The position numbers and the translations under genes were made by a program. Below are positions 9,253 to 18,089 of a stretch of 18,089 nt of DNA, piece by piece. The DNA is taken from NCBI GenBank assembly GCA_016987375.1, contig PJRA01000263.1, positions 1,182,092 to 1,200,180 on the forward strand, in the 5' to 3' direction. Each line of letters begins with the position of its first letter. The stretch's first letter is position 1. The notes beneath the pieces were generated by a model that saw only the letters and a program-made list of their open reading frames with translations, was not told where the DNA came from and did no database searches. The DNA is from Brachionus koreanus. Lineage: Eukaryota > Rotifera > Eurotatoria > Ploima > Brachionidae.

Positions 9253-10064
9253 TTAACACTCAAAAACCGAATGACTTTTTTGATCCTATTATTTAAATCT
9301 TTTTTAGTACTTTTTTTCAATAAAAATAAAATTATTTTATAAAAAAAATTGAATAATTTTATAATATTTTTTATTTATGATATGATTGAAAAAAAAATTT
9401 CAAAAATTGATTAAATTTATTGAATAAAAAACAAATAAAGGAAGTTAAAAAAGGGGTTCAAAAGACCCCTCCGATTTTTGAGTGTTGAACAAACAAGACT
9501 TAAATGATCAAGATTTCTCCAATTGTTCGTCATCGTCCGTAAACCTCACCTTCAGTATCTTTTCTTTTTTGAGTGTTAATGTTATGAACTAAATATCTTT
9601 TATAAAATTCAAATATCAAATATTTATCATTCAACTTTCAAATTTGATTTCCTAACATTTTGGAAGATATTGCTTTTTTTAATTCAATTAATGACTCATT
9701 TATTTTTGAAAATGGTTGAAGAAATTAGTATTTTAATTATTGGAGAAAAGATACTGAAGGTGAGGTTTAAGTTGATGAGGACGATGACGAATAATTGGAG
9801 AAAACTTGATCATTTAAGTCTTGTTTGTTCAACACTCAAAAATCGTAGGGGTCTTTTGAACCCCTTTTTTAACTTCCTTTATTTGTTTTTTATTCAATAA
9901 ATTTAATCAATTTTTGATAATTTTTTTTCAATCATATCATAAATAAAAAATATTATAAAATTATTCAATTTTTTTTATAAAATAATTTTATTTTTATTGA
10001 AAAAAAGTACTAAAAAAGATTTAAATAAAAGGATCAAAAAAGTCATTCGGTTTTTGAGTGTTAA
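9253..10064. mobile_element. Large palindromic TTAA-flanked foldback element
   Basis: Left arm 9253-9565 is the near-exact reverse complement of right arm 9744-10064, around a 178-bp spacer (9566-9743). Differences are scattered single bases plus one about 11-bp indel near 9533/9770. Both outer ends are TTAA followed by CACTCAAAAACCG, consistent with TTAA target duplication. Each arm contains its own 236-bp unit with inverted ends (9253-9488 and 9829-10064; CACTCAAAAA...TTTTTGAGTG). A third terminus copy, TTTTTTGAGTGTTAA, lies at 9565-9579, so a 327-bp TTAA-to-TTAA element (9253-9579) can also be drawn. The only sizeable open frame (9670-9900, TTG start) spans spacer and right arm and looks fortuitous. 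This is a composite or head-to-head duplicated MITE; transcripts across it would fold into a hairpin of more than 300 bp. Confidence 0.88.
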
Positions 10065-10702
10065 TTTTCAAGTCAAAAATAAAACAGTTTTAAACAATAA
10101 TAAGAGATTAATGTAGTTAAGTGTACATATTTTGAATAATACCTCAATGTTGAATCAACTCAAACAATTTTAGACACAAAGTTAGAAAATTTCAATAATA
10201 AATTTTTGATTTTGTTCCAAAATTCAGAAGATTATCTCAAATTTAAAGGAAATTAAACTAGTATTTAATCAATATTTTTAAATATATAATAAATATAAAA
10301 GGAAAAAATTAATTTTTAATCCAGCAAATATAATTAGTATTTGGCTAAAATATTTCATATTTTTTCTATTCTTCAAAATTAATAATTTTAATTGTGGACA
10401 AAGGAAATTATTTTTGCCAATTGAATAATTTTTTAATTGTTTGCGCCAAAAATATCAGCAAAATTGTAATAAAAAAATTTATAAAGCTATTAAGTATTCT
10501 TTCATAATGTTCAATTTGAATTTATTAATTATAATTACCTCGCTAAGAATTTTACAAAATAAAGAAGAAATATTAGAATTAAGTCTACACGCTTAACAAA
10601 TTAATTTTTTTAAATGATAACTAAGGATATCCGAATTTTTGATTTAGTGCCTTGAAAATTACTAAAATTTATACTCTGAATGTTCTAATTGATACTATAA
10701 AA
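10065..10702. other. Intergenic sequence before the melatonin-like receptor
   Basis: A/T-rich, no coding frame of note. It contains ATTTTGTTCCAAAATTCA near 10208, a partial palindrome that recurs near 12097 on the other side of the next gene. Otherwise nothing identifiable. Confidence 0.4.
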
Positions 10703-11969
10703 ATGAAAATTTTTCTGAGAAAAAATAAAATGTTTCTTCATCATCTTATTCACAAGTTATCACTAAACAACAGCGCATTCAATAATAATGAATCATCAAG
10801 TCTTGTTTTAAACTACGGTGGAATAAATTACATACAAAAAGATCTCCTTCTTTACATAGTATTTTTGTTCTTGATTTTCTTAGGAACAATTTTTGGATTT
10901 TTTGGTAAAAAAATAATAATAATTAAATTTCCCAATTTTAATCAAATTTAAAGGTAATTTATTAACAATTTTGGCAATAATATTCAATAAAGAACTTCAT
11001 TCACCAAATTATTGGATAATTGTAAACTTAAGTACAGCTGATTTGTTCATTAGTTCATTCATCAACCTATTTAACATAATAGGTTTACTTAACTCTTAAG
11101 AATTAAAGTAGATTAAAACAATTTCATTTAAAGGAGTATTAGATGGAGAAAATTTTTTTCTCAATAGAAAACCTTTATGTACAATAATTGGATTTGTGTG
11201 TCTTATATTTTGTGGTTCTTCTCTCTTAAATATTACTCTTTTAGCACTTAATCGGTAAATATTTTAATTCTATTAAATTAAATTTCTATTTTCTTGTTAT
11301 TCAGCTATATTAAAATATGTCATGACCAATTGTACCCAAAAATTTTCAGCAAAAAGAAAACCATATTTCTTTGTATTATACCATGGCTAGGTGGAATTGG
11401 TCTTGGAACACCAAATATTTCAGGTAAATTTTCTTAGAATTTTTCTATCTGTTAATTTTGCTATTAAAGGTTGGGGAGGCTATGACTATGACAAAAAGGT
11501 TCTTTCTTGTATGACAGATCGGACACAGAGCCAAGAGTTCGGATTCTTTTACATATTTGGCTATGTAATGATTCCATGTCTGTTCATTTTTTTTTGCTAT
11601 TCTAAAGTGTTTATATTCGTGTCAAAGTTTAGCGGAAAAATTTGCCCAAAAGGTAAAAAAAAGCACATTCAACTTGCCAAGAGTCTTTTTGCATCATTTA
11701 TTACTTATTTTATTTGCTGGATGCCTTTTGGGTCTATTTATATTATTGATCATCATGACATGCTTCATCCGGCAGCTATGGTTATTACAATTGCTTTTGC
11801 TCATATGAATTCTTCATTGAATGCTTTTTATTATGCTTATTTTAGTTCATCTCTTCGCAAAGGATATCTTAAAATTTTAAAATTTAGAATTTATAGAAAA
11901 TTAAATTACGGCCAAAGTTTCCAGAAAAATATTTCATCATCTTTACAATCAAGTATAAAAACATTTTAG
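10703..11969 (+). CDS. Class A GPCR, melatonin receptor-like, five exons
   Basis: Exons 10703-10904, 10954-11082, 11134-11254, 11305-11423 and 11470-11969; introns of 49, 51, 50 and 46 bp, all GT-AG and phase-compatible. The product is 356 aa (347 if the second ATG at 10730 is used). Conserved class A features: GN at 68-69 in helix 1, LSTADLF with D97 in helix 2, a C126-C204 pair for the extracellular disulfide, NRY at 150-152 closing helix 3, CWMP at 273-276 in helix 6, and NAFYY at 308-312 in helix 7, then a short basic, serine-rich tail. NRY followed by KICHDQLYPKIFSKK, and NAxxY in place of NPxxY, are shared with vertebrate melatonin receptors (NRYxxICHS, NAIIY). The YDYDKKVLSC second extracellular loop also fits. 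A Tre1/moody-type receptor is an alternative. The ligand is unproven. AATAAA lies at about 12013. Confidence 0.85.
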
Positions 11970-12349
11970 GAATAGAACAAAAAATAAGCTATTTTATTAT
12001 TCTAAATTCGGGAATAAAAAATCTTGCATAGATGACTTAAACAAGTTTTTTTAAAAAAAAAAATTATAACAGTATTTAAGCTTTATTTTTATTATTTTGT
12101 TCCAAAATTCAAGATGCTTTAATTTTGTATTAGTAAAATTTGATCAATTTGCATATAATAAATAAAAATTGAAAAAATTTTTTCAAAAAAATATATGACA
12201 TAAAATTTTATTCTAATTTAAAATGATCGGTGACAAAACCAGTCATCAAGAAATAAATTAACATGAAAATCAGATTCAAATTTCATTAAATATAATATAA
12301 AAAATAAGAAACAAAAAATACTCTTATCTGCAGTGATTAAACAAAAAAA
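11970..12349. other. Intergenic, 3' flank of the receptor
   Basis: Probable 3' UTR, then A/T-rich sequence with a second copy of ATTTTGTTCCAAAATTCA near 12097. No gene seen. Confidence 0.4.
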
Positions 12350-13096
12350 AAGTCCTTCACTTTCTAGAATATCACTAGTGAAGGATAAAGACAACAGATA
12401 GGGAACAAGCACAAAGATGGATAGAATACTTTTAAAGAATTTCTAAATAGACCGGAACCTTGAGACTATATACATCCTAAACATTCTAGTAAATATCTTA
12501 ATAACAAAAGACATTAACAAGAACCAACGAAGAAGGAAATATTAACTACAGTAAAGGCTCTAAAAAATACATAAGCTTCAGGTGTTGACAATATTTCGGC
12601 AGAAATGTTGAAGGCTGATCAAGGAATCTCAGTATATATTCTGGAAAGCCTTTTAAGAAAAATATGGTCTAAAGATCAAATATCAGAAGGTTGGTCAAAA
12701 GGCTTGGTTGTCAAACTTCCAAAAAAAGGTTACAAAATGATCTGCGACAATTGGAGAGAAATTCCCCTGCAAACAATAGCAAGCAAAGTGTTCTGTTGTG
12801 TTACTTTGGACAGAATTAGGGTCTCATTGGATGGTGTATTAACGAAGCAACAAGCGAAGAAGAATATCATGTATTCATCAGAGAAATTCATCATAGAAAA
12901 TCGAGAACCTGATAAAGCAGTTCTACCAAGAATTCGTATGTAGTATAATTCTGGAAAAGGGAGAAATTCAAAGCCTAAAAGTAAATACAGGAGTAATTAA
13001 AGGATGCGTTCTCTCCCCAACTCTGTTCCTAGTCTTAATAGATTATGTCTTAAATATTAAAGCACAAAGAAGTGATCATAGAGAAACTTTTTGGGG
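12350..13096 (+). pseudogene. Non-LTR retrotransposon (LINE) reverse transcriptase, 5' fragment, decayed
   Basis: Reading across three frames recovers, in order, pieces of a LINE ORF2 of the kind common in invertebrate genomes (often annotated craniofacial development protein 2-like): RWIEYF, FLNRPEP, a degraded ALKN-x-x-ASGVDNISAEMLK, then a 112-residue open stretch (12605-12943) with KGLVVKLPKKG, CDNWREIPLQTIASKVF and a KQQA start of the fingers-palm region, and after a gap KVNTGVIKGCVLSPTLFLVL. The segment that should carry the first catalytic aspartate (F/YxDFEKAFD) is deleted around 12905. Stops and frame changes occur throughout. There is a small inverted repeat near 12354-12385 (TCCTTCACT/AGTGAAGGA). 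It is inactive. Confidence 0.8.
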
Positions 13097-13575
13097 GTCA
13101 ATTGCATTATGTGACTAATTTGGTTTTTACGAATTAGTGACCAAAATCGATCACAAAAATATGTGGTCAAAAATTAAGTGAAAAAAAAGATTAATTTGAA
13201 AATTTAGTGAACAAGAAAAAAATGACCAAGATAGATAAAAAAATTTTTTTTTTGTTATGATTCCGAACCATATGTATTTTTAAATCTTTTTCCTCAAAAA
13301 ATTTACCGCATATTTTACATTCTACTGAGCTTTTCTTACAGCTCAAAACTTTTGACGGTGTCATCTGTTTCGTTTGAGCATTTCCGCAATTCAAAAGCTT
13401 GCTTTTCAAGCATAATTGAATTTTATTTAACCGCACCAACAGTAAACTTGTCCAAATCATTTTTTAATGTTTCAATTTTGTCATCTATTGTTGTGTAATA
13501 TCGTCTTGAATTCGGACTGGTTAACTCTAAATCATCCTCTGATAGTTCATCATTAGTTTTATCTAGATCTTGAAT
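13097..13575 (-). pseudogene. Antisense fragment with a C2H2 finger inserted in the LINE
   Basis: LINE similarity stops near 13097 and resumes near 13575. Between them, minus-strand reading gives two protein-like pieces in different frames. The first (about 13573-13425) is LDKTNDELSEDDLELTSPNS followed by RRYYTTIDDKIETLKNDLDK, acidic and probably coiled-coil. The second lies in the 13460-13191 frame and contains VECKICGKFFEEKDLKIHM, with C at 13319, H at 13257 and spacing C-x2-C-x11-H-x4-H, a C2H2 zinc finger. A one-base frame shift and a stop separate them. Frequent small GTGACCA/TGGTCA-type words mark the left border. It looks like a piece of another element's gag-like or N-terminal ORF; the family is not recognised and no clean terminal repeats are visible. 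Confidence 0.5.
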
Positions 13576-14166
13576 TGTTCTTGGTCATATCACACTAAGA
13601 CATAGAAAATAGGCTATCGAAAGCAGAAAGTGTCTGGACTCAAATCAGTATGGAAATCTACGAGCTAAAGCAATGAAATAAAGCTTAAACTGTAAGATAG
13701 TATAGTGAAAGCGACGCTAATGTATGCTAGTGAATGCTAGGGGATGTCTCAAGCTGACAGAAAAAGTATTACTACATTGTAGTTTTCAAGAATTCTAAAA
13801 AAACACTGATACAATGGCCTGATATTGGTGACATTTATTATTGTATGGCCTGATACAATAATACTTGACGAACTATTCAAAAGAACAAATTTGGAATCTA
13901 TGAGCCTGGACATAAAGAACAAAATATTACGATGGCTAGGACTTATGATTGAAAAAAATCAAATAACAAAAAGAGACCTCCAATGGACACCACAAGGCAT
14001 GCGAAAAGAAGGAAGACCAGCAATGACTTAGAGGGCAACAATCATGAAAGAGCTCACTGAAATGAGAATGACATGGGGTGAAGCAAGGATAAAGGCAAAA
14101 ATCGATTTGATTGGATTTGAATGTAAATCAAAAGTCATGATCCTATGGTCCACAAGGAGCGTATAA
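13576..14166 (+). pseudogene. Non-LTR retrotransposon, 3' fragment (C-terminal domain), decayed
   Basis: The end of the same LINE copy: FLGHI near the left border, remnants of the LYGCETW region, then IQWPDTI, LDELFKRTN, IKNKILRWLGLMIEKNQITK, LQWTPQGMRKEGRPAMTWR and MTWGEARIKAK, finishing near 14166 with WSTRSV and a stop. This order (RWLGH, WTP-x-GKRKRGRP-x-TW, TWGEA-x-x-KA) is the standard C-terminal tail of this LINE group. The catalytic FADD block that should precede it is missing. The longest open stretch is 13825-14031; a TAG at 14029 interrupts the GRPAMTWR motif. Confidence 0.8.
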
Positions 14167-14502
14167 GGAAAAAAATATATCATTTTTTTTTTCTTGCAAT
14201 TTTTTACTAAATTACTAAAAATAATTCATTTTGTATTTGATTCAATTTGTTTAACATGTGTCAGAAGTGAATAGTCCATGCTGTTCTAAATTAAACATAC
14301 AATATTATTCTAGATTCTTTTGAGAAAATTTAATTACAATATTAATCACTAATTGTTTATCAGACCTATCAGCTAACAAAAATTTAACAAAACTAAATTA
14401 TTGTTAATTTTATTATTATTCACTAAAAAACGAGTTATTGTGAAATAAATTTCAATCCAATTTTTTTCAAAATTTAAATTAAAATATAATTTTCACTGAA
14501 GA
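14167..14502. other. AT-rich sequence upstream of DDX1
   Basis: No gene or clear repeat. Directly before the DDX1 ATG is TTTTCACTGAAG (14490-14501), an acceptor-like site one base from the start codon. Confidence 0.4.
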
Positions 14503-16870
14503 ATGAATGCTTTTGAAACAGGTAACTCGATTTAGGTAAAATAAAAAATTGAAATGTTTATCCATTATTCTAGAATTGGGGGTAATGCCAGAAATAGCCG
14601 AAGCTGTTAATAACATGGGCTGGCTGTTAGTTTTAAAAAATTCAAAATACATGAAATTAATTTTAATTATAAAAAAAGACTTCCGACTGATATACAGGGT
14701 GAAGCGATTCCTTTAATTTTGGGTGGTGGTGACGTTCTAATGGCAGCCGAGACTGGTTCAGGGAAAACAGGAGCATTTTGTTTGCCTGTTATTCAAATTG
14801 TTCACGAAACTCTAAAAGATATCCAAGAGCAAAAAGGCTTGTCGAAAAATTCCATCACTAAACCATCCAACACAGGATTTAGAATGAGTGCTTATGATCG
14901 AACTCCCGCCATGGCCATTGATCCCGAAGGTTTATTGTGTCAAAGCAGGGATGAAAACAAATGGCATGGATGCCGCTCAACAAAAGGACTTATAAACAAA
15001 GGAAAATACTATTTTGAAGCTAAAGTTGTTGATGAAGGTTTATGTAGAGTTGGTTGGTCGACCCAAGATGCAGTACTCGATTTAGGAACCGATAAACTCG
15101 GTTTTGGCTTTGGTGGCACTGGAAAAAAATCAAATTCAAGGCAATTTGATTCGTATGGTGAGCCTTATGGCAAAGATGATACCATCGGATGCTACTTAAA
15201 TTTAGAAGAGATGAGAATTAAATGGTCTAAAAATGGAAAAGACCTTGGTAATGCTTATGACATTCCTGCTGTACTAAAAAATCATGCGTTTTTTCCTTCT
15301 GTTTGCATGAAAAATGCTGAAATTAAATTCAATTTTGGCGAGACTTCTTTCGCCTTTGTGCCAGATGTAAGAATAAATAATTTTTGAGCAAAAAATATAA
15401 TCACCAAAAACTAAAAAATTTTCCCTCAAGGACGGATATTTAGGCGTTAGTCAAGCACCGAAGGAATTTACTTTGGTATCACCAAAAAGTAGTGGAATTA
15501 AGCATGAAATCAAGCGTAAAAACAATGCACCTTTGGCGTTAATTATAGAACCGTCAAAAGAACTAGCTGAGCAAACTTTTAGAGAAATTCAAAATTTTAA
15601 AAAAAATCTCAAAAATCCGTGCATAAATGAAGCTCTTATTGTTGGCGGTATTCCAATCAAAGAACAAACGAGACAGATTGAGAACGGAGTTGATATTGTT
15701 GTGGCTACACCAGGACGTTTAGATGATATGATCGACACCAATATTCTTTCATTGAGCCAGGTTAAATTTTTTATACTTGATGAAGTCGATGGACTTCTAA
15801 CTCAAGGACACAGGGATTTGGTCATGAAAATTCACACAAAAATCCCTGCTGTTGGATTTGATGGCAAAAGACTTCAAATGATTGTTTGCTCGGCTACACT
15901 TCACAATTTTGAAGTAAAAAAGCTTGCCGAAAAAATTATGCATTTTCCCAACTGGATTGACTTGAAAGGCCAAGACTCCGTGCCAGATACAATTCATCAT
16001 TGTGTTTGTCTAATAGATCCGAAAAAAGATATCCAATGGCGTAATTTAAGACAAAAAGTCCAAACCGATGGGGTACATGCCACTGATATGCTCAATTATC
16101 AGACTGAAGCTAAAGAAATGCTTTCAGAATCTGTGAAAATATTGAAAGCCGAGTACTGTGTTAGAGCAATAGAAAAATTTAAAATGGATAAGGCATTGAT
16201 TTTTTGCCGAACCAAACTAGATTGTGACAATTTGGAAAATTATTTTGTTAAATTGGGAGGCGGTCCGCGTGCAATAGGTCATCAATTTTCATGTGTTTGT
16301 CTTCATTCAGACAGATCGCCAAAAGAAAGGACAGAAAATTTGCAAAAATTCAAGCAAAATAAAGCTAGACTGTTAATTTGTACGGATGTAGCTGCCAGAG
16401 GTATCGATATAACAGGTTTGCCGTATGTAATTAATGTAACTCTGCCTGATGAGAAACAAAATTATGTGCATCGAATTGGTCGTGTTGGTAGAGCGGACCG
16501 AATGGGTTTGGCCATTTCTTTAGTGTCTAAAGTTCAAGAAAAAGTTTGGTATCATTCTTGTCCATCAAGAGGCAAAAGCTGTTCAAATCGCTTGCTTAAA
16601 GACGACGGCGGTTGTTGCATTTGGTATAATGAAATGTACTATTTGGAAGAAATTGAAGAACATTTGGGTTGTACAATAGCTCAAATTGATTCAAATCTTG
16701 AAATACCTATTAACGAATTTGATGGCAAAGTTGTTTATGGTGAAAAGAGACAGAACAAAACCGCTGCTTTTAAAGGACATGTTGATTTGTTGGAGCCAAG
16801 TTTAAAGGAGCTAATTGACTTAGAAAAAAAGACCCAGCTAAACTATTTAAAAATGAAATTTTTTAGTTAG
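14503..16870 (+). CDS. DDX1: ATP-dependent RNA helicase DDX1, four exons
   Basis: Exons 14503-14521, 14574-14625, 14679-15366 and 15431-16870; introns of 52, 53 and 64 bp (GT-AG, phases 1, 2 and 0). The product is 732 aa, against 740 in human. DDX1 is an RNA helicase of the tRNA-ligase complex that also acts in RNA processing and break repair. The N-terminus reads [20 protein letters not shown]. Walker A is AAETGSGKT (K53). A SPRY domain (about 90-250; [32 protein letters not shown]) is inserted between motifs I and Ia, unique to DDX1. Then come EPSKELAEQ (Ia), TPGRLDD (Ib), DEVD at 370-373 (motif II), CSATLH (III), [15 protein letters not shown] (V) and HRIGRVGR from 600 (VI), followed by the family C-terminal extension ([38 protein letters not shown]). 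Motif II reads DEVD instead of DEAD. The protein ends earlier than human, lacking the last dozen or so residues. AATAAA lies at 16932-16937. Confidence 0.96.
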
Positions 16871-17160
16871 AATAATTTTATCTTTTAGTTAATTTTAAAA
16901 TTTTCATTTATAATTTTTATATTAGAACATTAATAAATTAATCGAACGCACATTGTTTTTTGATCAAACAAGGATGAAAAATTATTGATCTTGTTCAAAA
17001 AATTTTTTTTACATTTGATGCACAGACAATTTTTCATCTTTAGCAAAACATTAATTTAAACCATGGCCAAGTATTGTGCATAAGTCTGGATGCATAGAAT
17101 ATTTGCAGAAATTTACATAAATAAAAAATTGTGTTACCTATATTGAATTAAAATTGCAGC
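16871..17160. other. 3' flank of DDX1
   Basis: A/T-rich, with an imperfect inverted repeat around GATGAAAAATTATTGATC (about 16973) and CAATTTTTCATC (about 17028). No gene seen. Confidence 0.35.
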
Positions 17161-17760
17161 TTACATCCTCTCAAGAGTACCATTGCTTTTGCAAACTAGT
17201 CCTTGATTATGTGGATGACGAGCTCTGTCATGCATGATTTTCCATTCCAAGATTCAATTAAACCAGGAATTAATGCATTTTTAAACCCAGTTCTGTTTTC
17301 AGCTTGTAAGATATCAGGTAAATCAGAAAGAGAAAATACAAAGCGTTCTTAACTTTCGGCTATTTCCTCAACACATCTATAATTTAGTGCCCATGAAATA
17401 TAAAGTTTTGTAAAATGATCCATTATATTACAATCCACTGGTATACTAAATCTTTATGTGTTGCTGGTCTATGACGCATATCAATAAAATCGATACATTG
17501 AGCCACAATGTTTCGTGATATTCCATAGAAACGAATTGATAACTGATGTTTCATTTTATTTGTTTTAATATTGCATCGTTGAACCGAATGCAAGTCATAA
17601 AGTTTTTCAAAATTATCTTTTTTATGAATTCATGATAAAGTCTCAGTTGATTTTTGACGATCTGAATGCTAAATTTGTTTTTTGCTTGGATTGGACTTTC
17701 AATAGTTAGTCTCGTTTAAATAGCTAATAATCAAATTGTATTTTGAACGATCGGTCACTA
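17161..17760 (-). pseudogene. Decayed integrase/transposase, KRBA2/GIN-like (retroviral-type rve fold)
   Basis: Minus-strand reading across frames gives consecutive pieces of a DDE integrase: YNLIISYLNETN (about 17730), QRCNIKTNKMKHQLSIRFYG, IVAQCIDFIDMRHRP (about 17466-17510), IMDHFTKLYISWAL, VEEIAES-stop-ERFVFSLSDLP, DILQAENRTGFKN (about 17280-17317), IPGLIESWNGKS, and after a frame change HDRARHPHNQGLV and CKSNGTLERM, ending at a TAA (17161). This order matches integrases of the KRBA2/GIN type. The first catalytic D survives (IDFIDM). The second site reads AEN where SDN is usual, and the E of VERxNGTLE is replaced (VCKSNGTLE). With at least two frame changes and several stops it cannot be functional. 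Confidence 0.75.
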
Positions 17761-18089
17761 ATGAGGTTGAATTCCCTTAATCATGAAAACCCAGCTTTAA
17801 TAATTATTTTAAATGGATTATGTGAAAATCAAATGACATCTTTTCATTTTATTAAAGCTCAGACTGAGTTGAGCTATGGAACTTTTGAATGTATTTTGCA
17901 TTATTATTAATATTGCAATTATTTATTTTATTAAACGCCTTAAAGGCGATGTAAAGTGAAATTTAAAAAATGTTGTAGTTCTCTAAATACTTTTTAGAAG
18001 ACATGAAGAACTTATAATTTAGCATTTATTGTTATTTTTGTTATTATTTTTTTTATTTTTTGTTAAGGCTAGAAGCGGCCACTTATTAA
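17761..18089. other. Right-edge AT-rich sequence
   Basis: No gene seen. It contains a short perfect hairpin CGCCTTAAAGGCG near 17937 and AGCTCAGACTGAGTTGAGCT near 17858, neither with a terminator-like context relevant to a eukaryote. It may belong to the same element as the integrase remnant. Confidence 0.35.

Noticed and set aside
9670..9900. 76-residue plus-strand open frame
   Set aside because: It starts at TTG, runs through the palindrome spacer into the right arm, and has no recognisable protein character; its length reflects the repeat, not a gene.
12218..12412. 64-residue minus-strand open frame
   Set aside because: Overlaps the start of the LINE remnant, which reads in the plus direction; no domain or composition supporting a gene.
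8719..14395. Shared TATCAGCTAACAAA near 8747 and 14366
   Set aside because: Only about 14 bases match and the flanks do not align, so chance is likely in such sequence.
15797..16000. 67-residue minus-strand open frame opposite DDX1
   Set aside because: Lies wholly within the conserved helicase core on the other strand; a frame shadow.
17937..17950. Hairpin CGCCTTAAAGGCG as a bacterial-style terminator
   Set aside because: The window is clearly eukaryotic (spliced genes), and there is no adjacent gene end for it to serve.
1..18089. CRISPR array, phage defence locus or bacterial operon
   Set aside because: No regularly spaced direct repeats and no prokaryotic genes; all confident genes have animal homologues and introns.

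Overview
The window looks like nuclear DNA from a small, compact, very AT-rich metazoan genome. Five multi-exon or single-exon animal genes can be built using the standard code and GT-AG introns. Nine of the ten introns are only 46-67 bp. Two genes are near full-length matches to well-known animal families (DDX1, ARMC6), one is a mitochondrial ribosomal protein (MRPS31/mS31), and two encode seven-transmembrane receptors. The combination of AT content, tiny introns, divergent single-exon GPCRs and numerous foldback elements fits a monogonont rotifer (Brachionus-like). That assignment is inference from style, not proof.

Layout, left to right. Positions 1-185 (minus) hold a possible exon of something running off the left edge, with a C-x2-C-x-P signature. 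Positions 672-3598 (plus) hold ARMC6, whose single 1,484-bp intron carries a foldback element (about 1811-2414) and a TTAA-flanked MITE (2583-2812). MRPS31 follows after only 153 bp (3752-4994, plus, two exons). Convergent to it is a two-exon HEIAH-motif metallopeptidase-like gene of unknown function (6368-5511, minus). A divergent single-exon GPCR lies at 7393-8400. Then comes a roughly 1-kb block of inverted repeats: a 180-bp mariner-like MITE (9067-9246), 6 bp of spacer, and an 812-bp near-perfect palindrome (9253-10064). A five-exon class A GPCR resembling melatonin receptors occupies 10703-11969.

From about 12350 to 14166 there is a dead non-LTR retrotransposon. Its RT core is partly deleted, and it is interrupted by an antisense fragment with a C2H2 finger. 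DDX1 (14503-16870, four exons) follows. The right end (17161-17760, minus) is a decayed KRBA2/GIN-type integrase.

The host genes do not form an obvious pathway. ARMC6 and MRPS31 are so close that the ARMC6 polyadenylation signal sits about 26 bp before the MRPS31 ATG, with a splice-acceptor-like AG directly before that ATG; a polycistronic or trans-spliced arrangement is possible. The most unusual parts are the nested TTAA-CACT palindromic elements and the orphan HEIAH gene. I saw no convincing tRNA, rRNA or CRISPR.
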